From Plutella xylostella (taxonomy: Eukaryota > Arthropoda > Insecta > Lepidoptera > Plutellidae): DNA of 64,000 bases. Shown piece after piece: positions 21,956-34,364 of this stretch. Below the pieces are notes generated by a model that was not told the origin of the DNA, ran no database searches, and saw nothing but the letters and a program-made list of their open reading frames with translations. The stretch spans positions 6,400,501 through 6,464,500 of the forward strand of contig NC_064006.1 of assembly GCF_932276165.1 (NCBI RefSeq), read 5' to 3'. Position numbers and translations under genes: made by a program. Numbering within the stretch: the stretch's first letter is position 1; the number at the start of each line of letters is the position of its first letter.

Positions 21956-23912
21956 ATGAGAAGCAAAAGCAAGGAGTCTAAACTTTCAAGCGAGACACTC
22001 GAGCTTATGAGGCAGAGACGCGAATTTCCGTCGGCAGGTGACACTTCGTCAGAACTACGGGTACTCAACAAGCGTATAAAGAAGCTGATACGAAGAGATC
22101 TCCGTCGCTCCAACACACGCGCCATAGAAGCAGCAATTGAGCGAAATCGGGGGTCAAAAGTCTTCGTTCAGCAACTTGGGAGAGGCCACTTGACGAAGTT
22201 GAGGTCTGCAGATGGTAATATCGTTGCCTCTAAGCCGGAGGTTCTTGCCGAAATCGAAGGTTTTTACGGACAACTTTATGTTTCACACGCGCAGAAGTCT
22301 GTGGCTCAGCTCACCGATTCCAGAGCGCCACTAATACGCCACTACACTGACGACATCCCTGACGTCGACATAGGCGAGATTAGGATAGCCCTTGAGCAGC
22401 TTAAAAACAACAAGGCTCCGGGTGAAGACGGAATTACTACAGAGCTTCTGAAAGCTGGAGGTATTGCAATCCTCGAACAGCTCCAGAGGCTCTTCAATTC
22501 GGTTCTTCACAATGGCATTACACCGGAGGCATGGTCTGAGAGCGTCGTGGTATTGTTCTTTAAGAAGGGTGACAAAACCCTTCTGAAGAACTATAGACCG
22601 ATCTCGCTTTTAAGCCATGTATACAAGCTGTTCTCAAGGGTTATCACAAACCGTCTTGCCCAAAAGTTAGACGAGTTTCAGTTTCGAAAAGGCTTTAGTA
22701 GAATAGACCACATCCACACAGTAAGGCAGATTATACAGAAGACCGAAGAGTATAATCAGCCTTTGTGGACTATGAAAAAGCCTTCGACTCCATCGAGACC
22801 TGGGCAGTTTTGGAATCCTTGCAGAGATGCCAAATCGATTGGCGCTATATCGAGGTGTTGAGATGTCTGTACAACGCCGCTACTATGACTGTCCAAGTAC
22901 AGGACCACAAGACAAGACCTATCCAACTGCAACGTGGAGTGAGACAGGGGGATGTGATATCTCCGAAACTGTTCACCAATGCATTGGAAGATGTCTTTAA
23001 GACGTTGGACTAGAAAGGACATGGCATATGTATAAATGGCGAGTACATGTCACACCTCCGCTTCGCGGACGACATCGTTATTATGGCAGAATCTCTGCAG
23101 GAACTCAGCTGGATGCTAAGTGGCCTAAATGCTGCTTCCCGACGTGTAGGCCTCGGTATGAACTTGGACAAGACGAAAGTCATGTACGGTCAGGTGCAAA
23201 GAAACCTGACCCCCCTCTCATACTAACAATGCTTCTGAGGGGGGTCAGGTTTATCTGCCCCTTACTGTACAATGCTCACATCAAACCGGAGCCGGTCGCC
23301 GTTGGTGAGGCAACAATCGAAGTTGTGCAAGAATATGTCTACCTCGGGCAGACTATTTGGCTAGGCAGAAGCAACTTCGACAAGGAGGCTGCAAGGCGCA
23401 TCCAACTGGGTTGGGCTGCATTCGGGAAACTTCGTCACATATTCTCCTCGGCCATTCCTCAGAGCCTGAAGACAAAAGTCTTCAACCAGTGCGTCCTGCC
23501 AGTGATGACGTATGGTGCAGAGACGTGGACACTGACGGTAGGACTGGTCCACCGATTTAAAGTCGCTCAGCGTGCTATGGAGAGAGCTATGCTTGGGGTT
23601 TCTCTGATGGATCGTATCAGAAATGAGGTTTTCCGTCAGAGGACTAAGGTTACCGACATAGCTGTCAAAATATGCAAGCTGAATTGGCAGTGGGCTGGTC
23701 ATATCTGCCGAAGAACCGATAACCGTTGGGGTAGACGAGTTCTCGAGTGGAGACCACGAACAGGCAAACGCAGCGTGGGACGCCCTCCTGCTCGCTGGAC
23801 TGACGACCTTAGGCGGGTAGCGGGTAGTGGTTGGATGAGGAAGGCCGAGGACCGAGTGTTGTGGCACTCCTTGGGAGAGGCCTATGTCCAGCAGTGGATG
23901 ATTATTGGCTGA
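21956..23912 (+). pseudogene. RTE reverse transcriptase, broken
   Basis: The reading starts at 21956 without the endonuclease. Recognisable blocks are NKAPGEDGITTELLK, NYRPISLLSHVYKLFSR, DYEKAFDSIE, GVRQGDVISPKLF, LRFADDIVIM and the RTE C-terminal signature VMTYGAETWTLT with KLNWQWAGHICRR and SVGRPPARWTDDLRR. It is broken in several places: a short deletion just before FRKGF near 22680, a frameshift near 22762, a TAG at 23011-23013 and a foreign 81-bp insertion at 23187-23267. It cannot encode a working enzyme. Confidence 0.9.
23187..23267. mobile_element. 81-bp palindromic MITE nested in the RTE
   Basis: Flanked by TA (23185-23186 and 23268-23269). Left terminus CGGTCAGGTGCAAAG; right terminus, read inverted, CAGTAAGGGGCAGAT; both continue as AAACCTGACCCCCC. 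Removing it with one TA rejoins the RTE frame. The CAGT-type end and TA target suggest a Tc1/mariner-mobilised MITE. Confidence 0.8.
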
Positions 23913-24179
23913 TGATGTCTTAGTATACTTACCTAAGTAATTATATCATAGAATACATTTTATAATTCGCTTTTGTGGCCTCAAGTCAATTTATAGTAAG
24001 TAAGTAAGTATTATATTTTTATGTAAGTAACTATGTTAGTTTAGATGTAAGTAAATAAAATTTCCTAAGTAACCTAATCCATGTTGAGTGAGGATTAAAT
24101 ATAATATAGTCACTAGTCATTTTTTTGCTTGAAAACCTACTAGTACTTTAAACTTTTCCTATTCACATCTTTTTATATA

Positions 24180-24439
24180 CAGGGTGTCCTAAATTAAAGT
24201 GCACATAAAAATTATAGTGACTTAATTTGTTATTCTAAACAACTTTTGTTTTACGACTTTTGTAAATTCGTGAAAAAAAATCTACTGTCTATAGTAAAAA
24301 ATCTCATAATCATCTCGTTTCTATGAATTAGCAAAAATAAAATTCGCAAAAAATCAAAAGTCTTAAAACAAAAGATGTTTAGAATGACGAGTTGTGTCAC
24401 TATGATTCGGATGTGCAATTTAACATGGGACATCCTGTG
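24180..24439. mobile_element. MITE with about 60-bp inverted repeats (CAGGGTGTCC end)
   Basis: The left arm CAGGGTGTCCTAAATTAAAG and the inverted right arm CACAGGATGTCCCATGTTAA align over about 60 bp to GTCATTCTAAAC/GTTATTCTAAAC. TATA-like flanks suggest a TA target. Confidence 0.65.
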
Positions 24440-26329
24440 TATATCTATAGATATCGATAACGCAGGTGGGATCCCATCTCTACTATCGACTTCACTATGG
24501 ACATCCCTATCGTACGTGTGCTTTGCTTCCCCCCCCCGACCCTCAATCGTGCGATAGAGAGCACTGCAGCTCGGGACTGACAATAGGTACTTTTCTTGAT
24601 GAAATTCTGGTTTTGGGAGAAAACGTTTTACACTAACTAAATATCAACCAATCTCTTTGATTTTAGTGTCAATCGCTTCAGCTTAATATATTCTAGGTTT
24701 ATAGGTTTCGCTTTTTTTAAAAAAATACGTTGTTATTGATCCACAAACGGCTTAATTCAACAAAGTCGCAATCACAAAAAAAACATTATTTGAGGTGCCT
24801 ATAAGTTTGAATCTATAAAAAATTTTGAAAAAAGGAAAACCTATAAACCTAGTTATTCCTTGTGTCAATAACATATTAAAAAATCATGGAGATTGGATAA
24901 TATTTAGGGGTAGTAAAACGTTTTCTCTTTTTGTATGGACGAGCAAGTGCTATACTCTACTCTTAAGTATATAAAATTTTAATATATTTTTGTATTAGAT
25001 TTTGTCTTAGAGTGTCTTGTTTTTTTTTCATGTGTCATGACCATAGTGATTCATAAAAATCTGTCCAGCCGTTCATAAGTAATGAATACAAGCTAAATTC
25101 ACAGATTGCTCTGGTATTTTTTATTTAGGTTGTTTATTTTTTTTTAGGTAGTTATTTAAAAATTATCATTACTTATAGCAATTAACCATTAACCACACTT
25201 CCCCTTAAAACAATAGTAACAGTTTTCACCCAGTATTAATATAGCTGAGTGGTTTTGGATCATTTGGTGGCCTGTATCATAGTCTATGCTTATTTAATAG
25301 TTATATATACTATCTAATGTCCAATAAAATTGCCATTTGTAGACTATTAACGGTGTAATTAATAGGTTGTTACGTTCACGTCGTTCAGCAGGCTTTATAA
25401 GGTACGTTATCGTACGCAACGGACGCATCGCATTACTATTCTTTGTACAGAAATTCACACAAGTTCGTCCACTTCATCGCCATTGCCGGACACCGCGCAC
25501 CGTTTTTCTTCGTACGATACCGATAGATGGACGCTTACCTTTAAAAGACATAACTGAAAACATTGAACTAAGAAATAATGTAGCATTTGTCACCTACCAT
25601 CCAAGAAGAAGAACATTATTAACTAGCTATACATTACATCTATCCGTAAAATATTAAGTTAAAAGACACAACATATGCAAAGTATCTTCCTAAAATATTC
25701 AGAAGCGCGGCCGCAATATTGTTTTAAATTAATCGGCACACGCGCATTAGCATAATGCCAACGAATTTCAGTTAAAAAGCAGAAGGCAGCATTAGTTATT
25801 TGTAATTAGACAATAAATTGACTTTGTTAGTAACGATGTGTGGGAGATAAGTGAATGCGCGTTCGATGAAAGAAGGTGCGTTTTGTAATTTTATAATAAC
25901 AGAGAATAACAGCATGTCTTTTATCTCACAGGTAGCCACTAACCAGAAATTGTGAAACAGGGCCTAAGTAGGTAATACTTCTTGGCTATACACTATAAAT
26001 TATAAAACATTTCGCGCCGTTTAAAATACTAGCGCGCATAATAATACAGTGGCGGGCATAAAGTAAAGCCATTTTTTACCAGTGATACGATATTTAAGTA
26101 ATAATTATTTGCAAAATAATAACATACGATCATGCGAAAAACCTGTTTTGTTTTCTTGTATTTAGAGTATATACTACAATAATTGCACCAAAACACATAG
26201 AAATACAAAAAAGTATACTTAAAAAGAAAAACAGTACAAAAGGCGGCCTTATTGCTTATATCATTCCTTCGTTCAGTACACTTTAAATTTTTCAAATTCT
26301 CCCTCAGTTATCCTCAGTTACTAGAAAAA
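24440..26329. other. Intergenic sequence, no gene seen
   Basis: AT-rich with homopolymer runs. The ORF at 25367-25657 has an Arg-rich translation with no recognisable motif, and no splice or promoter context supports it. Confidence 0.4.
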
Positions 26330-26980
26330 TACAAAATTCTCTCTCTTCAGTCCCGACGCCAACTTTTGGAAGCCATGACTTTGTACGGAATCTGCCACAA
26401 CAAATTTGATTGCAATCAGTTAACTAACAGTCTATGCTACTTAGTACCAAGAACCGTTCACCGTCGTGCTGTGCGCGTGCGACGATTGTTTGCCATGAGG
26501 ACCAATCGCACCATTTCTGGTTCACGATCTCCCCTGTATCGCCTGGTTGAAACCTATAATGGAACTTTTGTGGACGTGGATATTTTTGCCCTTTCACCAT
26601 CCTGCTTTAAAAACCATTGCACTCGTGTACTTATTTCTAATCAACAGTGTTTGTGAATGATTTCTTGTTCTCTTTCTTCTTGTTCTTGTTTTGATGTTTA
26701 CACAAAATCCACATTATGCTTATAAATAGTGATTTATTTTTATTTTATTCACTGTTTGTAAGTGTGTGTTTATTTGGTTTTGTATTTACTGATTTATGTT
26801 TAATGCTATCCTAAGTATATTCTTATAGCGTATCCTCTTTTATAAATATTGATTCTTTGTAACCTGTGGACATTGTCGTGGGTTGTACATTTATGTAAGT
26901 TTTTAAATTTAACACAATGTATTACACTTTAATGTATAACTGTTTATTGTCCCTAATAAAGTAAAATAAAATAAAATAGC
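26330..26980 (+). mobile_element. LINE 3' fragment with ORF2 C-terminus
   Basis: A short coding remnant (to 26656) is followed by a 3' UTR and an A-rich tail of GTAAAATAAAATAAAATA after AATAAA, the usual non-LTR ending. The 5' part of the element is missing. Confidence 0.65.
26352..26656 (+). pseudogene. LINE ORF2 C-terminal remnant
   Basis: About 100 residues with the blocks LLEAMTLYGICHNKFDC, NSLCYLVPRTVHRR and SRSPLYRLVETYN followed by VDIFALSPSCFK. This resembles the extreme C-terminus of reverse transcriptases of Lepidopteran non-LTR elements, after the RT domain. No catalytic residues are present. Confidence 0.6.
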
Positions 26981-27628
26981 AATCTCTACCAGATGACCTA
27001 AGTAGCCATTCCACACAGTAAATGTTCGAACAGGCTATACACACATGGGCGCAGGCACGGGCCTCGGACAAATGTTTATTTTATGTAAACCGGAGCGCGC
27101 GCGTCAAATTAGTCAAATCCAATTAAAGTGTAGATACGGCTTTACAACTCATTATTTATATAGTACAGTATAGGTAAAAGAAGTGTTATGTGTGGTATTG
27201 GTGCAAACGTACGGAGAGTAAAGTTATCTGTAAGCTTAAAAACAGTATATACGACAAACATTGTCCGTTTACGGGGATGGTGAACATCGTGAGGAAAAAC
27301 ATAATAATACTTATGGAATGTTGCAAAAGTGGTGCAGTATCTAGTGTACCTACACCCAAAGGGGTTAAAAAGAGGACGTGGATTCTGATCGTGCGATTCG
27401 TGCGTCGATCTATCGATGATACTACTTCACTAGAATCAACTAATCTTTACTAGAATCAACCCTCTGAGTCTCCTCTTTTCGGCTCCCTATACCACTTTTG
27501 CAACCGAATCATTTCGAATTAGCACATCTAGATGTGTGATCTCACCAACCCAGCTTAGGAGAGTATAGGGGATATGCACAAAGGTTCCGTTGTGTTGAGC
27601 CAGGTTGTGCAGTAGGTGCTTAAACCCT

Positions 27629-27795
27629 CACAGATCATCATCAGCCTATAGCAGTCCACAGCTGGACCTATGCCTCTTCGCACGCTACTGGATGCGATCT
27701 ATAGATTCTCGCATCCAATCACTCCATCTAGCCGGAGGGCGTCCTACACTACGTTTGCCTAGTCGCGGTCTCCACTCCAGACCCTCTAGTACGGG
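27629..27795 (-). mobile_element. RTE 3'-end fragment (diverged)
   Basis: On the plus strand ATCATCATCAGCC is followed by CAGCTGGACCTATGCCTCTT and GGAGGGCGTCCTACACTACG, then TCGCGGTCTCCACTCCAGA. This is the inverted RTE C-terminus (GRPP, RWTDD region) of a different subfamily from 33483-33742. Confidence 0.65.
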
Positions 27796-28094
27796 TTTTG
27801 CTATTTATGAAAACGAAAAAAGTTTACGTTTTCTCCTGTCATCTGCATACATTATCTGTCAAAAGTTTCATGATAGTTTCCATTAGAGGCGCCACTTAGT
27901 ATGCGAGAACTTTTATAGTTTTCGAACTTTTATATATACTTTTCGACAAACTATCAAACCTGAACTAGATCTGCTGAACACGTTTACCCAATCGGTTATT
28001 GGTTCTTCTCACATCTAATAGAATAGAAAAAACACTATCAGCTTGCTGTATTTAGTTTTGTCTCTTTTTCATGCAATAAATTAAAATTTTATGT

Positions 28095-28204
28095 TTCCGT
28101 AAATATTATATTGGGACTAACATAATCACTGGCGAAAAGTGGGTGCAGCAATGCACCTCTGCCTACCCCGCAAGGGAGTACATAGAGGTAATTAGTACAA
28201 GGTA
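28095..28204 (+). mobile_element. SINE family 1, 3' fragment
   Basis: Contains GGCGAAAAGTGGGTGCAGC and CTACCCCGCAAGGGAGTACA. It lacks the tRNA head and the poly(T) end, and TAGAGGTAAT interrupts the 3' part. Confidence 0.7.
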
Positions 28205-29560
28205 TGTTTATATATTTATATTATATATTTTAATGCCATAAAACAAAGTCGTCTTTAACACAAAAATGTAGCGTTTATCAGACCTCACATTGTTGATCTA
28301 AGCAAGCGATAGAGGGTCGTGTGGACCCTAAACATAACCGTCAAAAATTCTTTGTATGTTTTATTATAAATAATAGAAGGCTGTACTTAATTAAATTAAT
28401 TCGTAAGTGAATACATTTTGCTAATCATATCGCGATTGTTGATCATTTTAATTTTTATATGTGTGAGTGACTGAGTGTAGGTGTAGAATAGTTTTCAGCT
28501 ATTTTAGCGGGTTGCTCAGGTTAGTACACAAACGTATGATGTTTATGTTACAATAATACTTACTTTCTAAGTGTAAGTAAAACTTTATTAAGTATTGTGC
28601 TTAAAAGATTAAATGCTTAGTTCCACAAGTTATCTATGTTGTAAGGAGCTGGATATTCTCACAAATCTCTCTAATGCGCTCCTTTCAACAACTTTATCTT
28701 CATCTCTACTTTTGTTGAGAAAAAAGGATCACAGATAAAAATTTGGAATCAAAGAATAAGTAGTTCTAACAACAATGAAAGACCAAAAAGTTTTTAAACT
28801 GAAGGTGTCAGACTATTCGAACGCCATTACACGTTTTTAAAAACATTCGCTTCGTATTTCAAAACGCTTGATAGTAATGTGAACACAGGGTGCTTAGTTT
28901 TTGCTAAGATAGTTTTATAAATATATAAAATTTAACACTATATAAATTATACAGAACCATTATAATTTTATATCGAATATTTAATTTCCCAAAGAATACA
29001 TAGTATACCTACCTGTTTGAACATTATATTCCTTGAAAGCGCGTGTACCTACGTGTGTTTAATTAATGTCTGTACTGTACTTACATGAATATATCGTTAT
29101 CATTCATAACTGGTGTTTCTGTAAAGTGTTATTTATTCACTGAACCAAAATAAATGCAAAGGTTAAATACAAAATGAACTGAACCGAACAAAATAATAAT
29201 TAATTGTGATGAACAGAGTTCGGACAAAATATATAATCACCTTATAACCTTTCCATTTAAATTATACGTGTGAATTGCACATAATGATCCCAGGTATTCA
29301 TTTAAATCAGATAATTTATAAGTACTTACGCGTACTGTGTAGGTATTTCATTAATTATGTTAAATCCTTTTGCTATTTAAACTGAAAGCCATTTAAAATT
29401 ATTGTACGCAGCCACTATTAATTGTTAGACAGTAGGTGGAGTAAATGAAATATATTTATTTACTTATTCATTTGTATACAATAATGGTATGCCTACATTT
29501 TTAGGGGGGATGGGCTTGCTTGGAAGGAGGGTTTATGAAAGCCACTTGATTTGAATGGCT
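28205..29560. other. AT-rich intergenic sequence, no gene seen
   Basis: No ORF of note, no repeat termini recognised and no RNA gene. Confidence 0.4.
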
Positions 29561-31440
29561 TTTTTTTTTTAATTAATTAATTAAATTCATTTATTTCAAG
29601 TAACCACGGACTCATAATATAAAACATTAAAAATTACATTTACACATTAAAAATACAATTTACACATAGAACACAAAACAAAATCGGAGGAACAAATTAA
29701 CAGAAAATTTTAAAACATTCATTAGGTACAATAATATTATGCAGTAAAATTTAAAATAAATTATCAATAAGTAAAATAATATAAATAGAAAACAAAGATA
29801 CTTTTCGAATAATATTGTCAACGTAAATAAAATTTATACAAAAACAAACATACAAAAAATCATAATAATTAAAATTATATATATTTTAATTAAAATTTAA
29901 TAATATTATATCTGCCACTGTTCGTTGTGACATGTTTTTGACAGCAGTGGCGGATATAAGGACACTCCTCTTTGTTCGCAATCATCGCAAGGACAGTGTT
30001 GGGGCTGGCCCGCACCCTCCGCACCAGGGACGCGCAGCGCTTCCGCACGGTCGCGTGGAAGCAGTCAGTGCGCGCCCACGCGAACATGCCTGAAGCGCTG
30101 CAGTAACGGGGCAGCCCCAACACTGCCCTTAGCGCGTTATTATACTGGACTTGAAGGGCCCTAATAGACTTCTGCGTGTAGTTAGCCCACAAGCTGCACG
30201 TGTATAATGAGGTACAAAATGCTCGGAAGAGAGTTATTTTTACATTTTGTGAACAACGTGCAAACCTGCGAGCCAACATGTTTGCTCTTATCGATAGGGC
30301 CCTTCTTTCCCGCTCTATATCAGCACAGTCTTTGAGGTCTGGTGTTAGAACATGCCCAAGGTATTTAAAATGTTCTACCCGGTCCAAAGGCACGCCATAT
30401 AGTCTGATGGGCGGCACACCGTCGGGACGTTTTGAACCGGCCGCAAAGACCATGTATTTGCTTTTCGGCACATTATATTTCAGACCATGACTCATTGCGT
30501 AATCCTCACAGATCCGCAGAAGCTTCCTCAGACCGCAGACCGACGCGCTCAGCAGCACCATGTCATCTGCGTAGCTCAAATTGTTTACACATACGCCGTC
30601 TACGTGACATCCGACATGCTGCTTGCTAAGCGCGACGATCAGCGCATCCACATATAGGTTAAAGAGTGAGGGGGAGGTTAACCCCCCTTGTCTCACCCCG
30701 CACTCCATACCGAAAGACTCGGACATCACGCCCGCCCATCTCACGTTGTTGACCTGGTGCGAGTACCAGTACTGAAAAATTGTAACTAGCTCATGAGGCA
30801 AGTCGATATCCCTCAGTTTTCCCCATAAGATGTCGTAGGAGACCAGGTCAAAGGCTTTGGAGAGGTCAAGGAAGCAGGCGTACACCGGAGTCTGTCTATC
30901 GGTGTAGTACCTCACTGTGTGCTTTAAACTTAGTATTGCACTCTCAGTTGATAGGTTCGGTCGAAAACCGAACTGATTACCGTGCAATACCAAGTGATTT
31001 TGTAAATGCACATTCAGTAAGGCATCAAAAACCTTCGCAAGGATTGTCGCCAGAGATATGGGCCTATAGTTATTCATATCTCCAACGTCGCCGGTTTTAT
31101 TTTTCAAGACAGGCACCACCACCGTAATTAACATCTCAGGAGGTAAGTAAGAGTGTCTAACACATAATGTAAAGAACATTGCCGGAACCCTAGATATATG
31201 AGGACCCGCGTATTGGAGATGCTCAATGCTGAGACCATCATGACCTGGAGATTTCCCTCTAGATATAGACCTTATGACCTTTGCTATTTCTTTTGCTGTA
31301 AAACGAGTACTCATTTTCTGTACATGGGTCTCAACATTGGGCATCGTCCGAGCAGGGCCCAGGGGAGAATTTATAGTAAACTGGTCCCTAAACAAGTTAG
31401 CAATAAGTTAGCTTTAAGTGGCTAATTACTACTTGATAAT
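29561..31440 (-). mobile_element. 5'-truncated non-LTR retrotransposon
   Basis: On the minus strand an open RT region is followed by about 320 bp of AT-rich 3' UTR and a tail built of AATT units and A (near 29561-29590). The coding part has no ATG at its start and lacks an endonuclease, so the 5' end was lost at or soon after insertion. No target duplication was identified. Confidence 0.7.
29890..31395 (-). pseudogene. LINE reverse transcriptase fragment, open over 501 codons
   Basis: The open frame has no internal stop but starts at a TTG with no upstream endonuclease, so it is a 5'-truncated ORF2. RT blocks in order are SPGHDGLSIEHL, NNYRPISLATILAKVFD, GNQFGFRPNLSTES, FLDLSKAFD with catalytic D177, GVRQGGLTSPSLFN and SYADDMVLL with D277 and D278. 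A C-terminal region with WANYTQKSIRALQ follows. The catalytic triad is intact. The clade could not be fixed by eye. A decayed relative of its C-terminus lies at 34045-34233. Confidence 0.8.
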
Positions 31441-32127
31441 TTAAAAAATCATGGCATCTGTCCAGCTCTGACAGATCGCAGCAAGACAAATCAAAACAGT
31501 AACAGTTGTCTAAAATGTGACTTTAAAATTCCCAGCACCCTGTACACAGTGTCCGATGACACTGCTGCTGTTTGGAAATAGAACGCCACATTCGCAACTT
31601 GAACCTACGAATTACGATTTAAAAAGTTAGGGTCGTTTTTTCTCTTTCGGCTCAACAAAAGCCGTTTATTTTCTTTTTGTCCAGTATTAGTGCGACGATT
31701 TGGGCGTTAAGTTCCTTTTTTGAAAAATGAATAGGTAAATAGTGGCGAGTCGGGTTACAAAGCTTTCAAATGATAGACTTGCGGGGTTTGTAAAAACGTC
31801 GGCAAACGACTTTGCACTTTACTCACAGCAGTATAGATACTAGTTCGTCTTGAGCAACGATATAGGGTAATACAAATTTGATTGTGCAAAATGAATGAGT
31901 GCTAAGAAAGGAATTGTTATTCGTTCAAAGACCCTATTGTTAGTTTGATATGTATAAATTGGATTTTGATAAAGTGTTATAAGTTAAATTGTATAAGCGA
32001 GGTAAGTTATTCGGATATTTATATACCTACTTACATATTTAGTTTGCATACCAAAAATGTTAAGTATCTACTTAAATGTTTTTAATTATACCTATAGAGC
32101 AGTGTCAAATTTTAATATTATTAAATA
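31441..32127. other. Intergenic sequence, no gene seen
   Basis: No ORF or repeat ends recognised. Confidence 0.35.
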
Positions 32128-32351
32128 CTAGCTGTTCCCGCGCGCTACGCTTCGCCTTAAAAAGTTTTTCCGTGGGAATTCCGGGATAAAAAGTAGCCTA
32201 TGTTTTTTCCCAGGGTCTAGACCGTATGTATACCAAATTTAGTTCAAATCCGTTGAGTAGTTTTGGCGTGAAAGAGTAACAGACAGACAGACACAGTTAC
32301 TTTCGCATTTATAATATTATTATAGTTAGTAAGTTAGTATATTAGTTAGGA
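32128..32351 (-). mobile_element. Helitron-like element, copy 2
   Basis: On the minus strand it starts TCCTAACTAATATAC and ends AGCTAG, again between A and T. Body phrases match copy 1, but the GTCT block is shorter and an extra TAGTTAG-type segment lies near the 5' end. Confidence 0.7.
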
Positions 32352-32710
32352 TATCTTAAAACAAGGGCAAAAGGCTTTCTAATAGGAATGAACGCATATC
32401 AATTGTTTAAGAAATATGTAAACGAACAAAATTATACTCAAAGAGCAAATTAAACGAGACAGAGGGTCACAAAAGTGACAAAGCTATAAATTAAACAGTA
32501 TTTTTTGTCCCAAAGCCAGATGTTTCTAGCATTAAATATAAAGTCACAATTAAAATGTGAAAGGTGACAATTTTTACCCTAATTCTTTTACTAAATTAAG
32601 CGAGACTTGGGTTTTAATTGATTTGAAAAGTAGAAATGTTGGGTCTATTTAATAATATAGAAGATTAGACCAAATTGTTTTAGTGCGAGTATTGAATTAC
32701 TTTTAAAATA

Positions 32711-32745
32711 CACTCACGGGCAATGTAAAAGTTCCACTCACAAAA
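32711..32745 (+). repeat. Solitary end of the CACTCACGGGCAATG MITE family
   Basis: CACTCACGGGCAATGTAAAA after a TA, then GTTCCACT. The partner end is not found within 1 kb. Confidence 0.45.
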
Positions 32746-32990
32746 TTCTGACATCAAAAGACCCTCATTTTTTCAAAGATTTAATTTAAAATTTTAACAA
32801 AATATTATTGTTTTTAGTTGGTAGTAGGTATCCTGAGCCGGCTATCTCTTGAAAAATAAAGAAGTACCTAAGGTTAGTTAGACAGTAAAGTACCAAGTAA
32901 GATAAGTCAATTCAAACGTTGTTCAGAATGAGCCCCTGAGTTACTCCCTTTCGGCTTCCTATACCCTTTTTATAACAACCTGTACGTGTA

Positions 32991-33180
32991 TAACTATAAT
33001 ATTATATATGCGAAAGTAGCTGTGTCTGTCTGTCTGTCTGTTACTCTTTCACGCCAAAACTTCTGAACGGATTTGAATGAAATTTGGTATACATATTATG
33101 GTCATAATATAGGCTACTTTTTATCTCGGAATTCCCATTGGAAAACTTTTTAAGGAGCTGAAGCTCGCGGGAACAGCTTG
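32991..33180 (+). mobile_element. Helitron-like element, copy 3 (degraded)
   Basis: Same body as copy 1 with a short GTCT block. The 3' end reads CTTG instead of CTAG and the 5' TC end is eroded. Confidence 0.6.
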
Positions 33181-33482
33181 TAATAAATATATCGTAGGTA
33201 TGAAATATTATCTACACCAAAGCCATAGGTTTCATACAAACGTCCTTTCATAATATTCATCTAACTGCGCACGTATCACAAGCCCGGGCTAAAATCGACC
33301 ATAAATAAAATAAAGGCGGCGACACACGAGCGGCTAATGAATTCATAACTGATATTTACGCATTTCAACCCGCAGCTTTACACTCGCGTGGAATATGTCG
33401 CATTTGATGCTATAATAAATAATATTATAGGTAAGTATAGATAGATCTAAATTTGGATTACTTGTTACTTAGAAAGTGGTAT

Positions 33483-33742
33483 CATCATCATCAGCCAATA
33501 ATCATCCACTGCTGGACATAGGCCTTTCCCAAGGAGCGCCACAACTCTCGGTCCTCGGCCTTCCTCATCCAACCACTACCCGCCACCCGCCTAAGGTCGT
33601 CAGTCCAGCGGGCAGGAGGGCGTCCCACGCTGCGTTTGCCTGTTCGTGGTCTCCACTCGAGAACTCGTCTACCCCAACGGTTATCGGTTCTTCGGCAGAT
33701 ATGACCAGCCCACTGCCACTTCAGCTTGCATATTTTGACAGC
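33483..33742 (-). mobile_element. Short 5'-truncated RTE insertion
   Basis: 260 bp flanked by the 11-bp duplication GAAAGTGGTAT (33472-33482 and 33743-33753). On the minus strand it encodes the last part of the RTE C-terminus (WQWAGHICRRT, GRPPARWTDDLRR) and ends GATGATGATG. It is nearly identical in sequence to the 3' part of 21942-23915. Confidence 0.88.
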
Positions 33743-34044
33743 GAAAGTGGTATAGAAGGCTGAAAAGGAGAGAGGCCTAAACTCGTTATTCTGGACAAAT
33801 TTTGAAAATTAGAGAGAAAAATATCCCTATAAGTACATAGAGCACATAAAAACTACACGTGACCGACAAAGTTTATAAGGAGAAAGTATTTTTTTACAAT
33901 TTAGATCATATTTTTTTTAAGATGCACGGAAGGAGGACTCTTTTTGTTATTAATACGTCCGCCGGCGCATACTGGGTAGTCAGCGAAAGACGCTTATCTG
34001 GCTGGCCAATCCTTCCACCAAGGTGACAAGACAAACCCTAGCCA

Positions 34045-34233
34045 CTAGCTAGTCTTCGTCACGAATTCGCTAAGAATTTTCAACATTCCAATCTGCAATG
34101 TTTCTGAGGATAGTGTTGCCGCCGCCCCGCAGCGCAGCAGTGACGCTGACTTCTTGCGCCAGATTGCATCGAAATAATCGGTCCTTGCTTCGGCTAACAT
34201 AGCCGAAATACTGCAAAAATTAGGCAGCCGCAA
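34045..34233 (-). pseudogene. Decayed LINE ORF2 C-terminus
   Basis: The minus-strand translation LPNFCSISAMLAEARTDYFD aligns with LPRYCSASGMFAWARTDCFH of the element at 29890-31395, continuing through KKSASLLR against KRCASLVR. A short relic of the same family. Confidence 0.65.
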
Positions 34234-34364
34234 AAGTGTCCAGAAGGCCTAGCACCTAGCACGTCAAGACGTGACAAAGGTTTTTCGTTTCGCGCTCGAT
34301 TTTTTTTTGTCACGGCTTGGCGTGCCCTTCTTGCACCCAGTGCCTTCTGACTGCCTAGTAAATT

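Larger units (their letters stand above)
21942..23915 (+). mobile_element. 5'-truncated RTE-clade LINE
   Basis: Flanked by the 11-bp duplication TGTCTTAGTAT (21931-21941 and 23916-23926). The element begins inside the linker before the reverse transcriptase and ends GGCTGATGATG, the usual RTE 3' end with almost no 3' UTR. The endonuclease is absent. Other fragments of the family are at 27629-27795, 33483-33742 and 38985-39240. Confidence 0.85.

Noticed and set aside
23361..23867. 168-codon minus-strand ORF
   Set aside because: It is the antisense shadow of the RTE C-terminus.
25367..25657. Arg-rich 96-codon ORF
   Set aside because: No homology signal, no start context and no conserved motif; length is within chance for this base composition.
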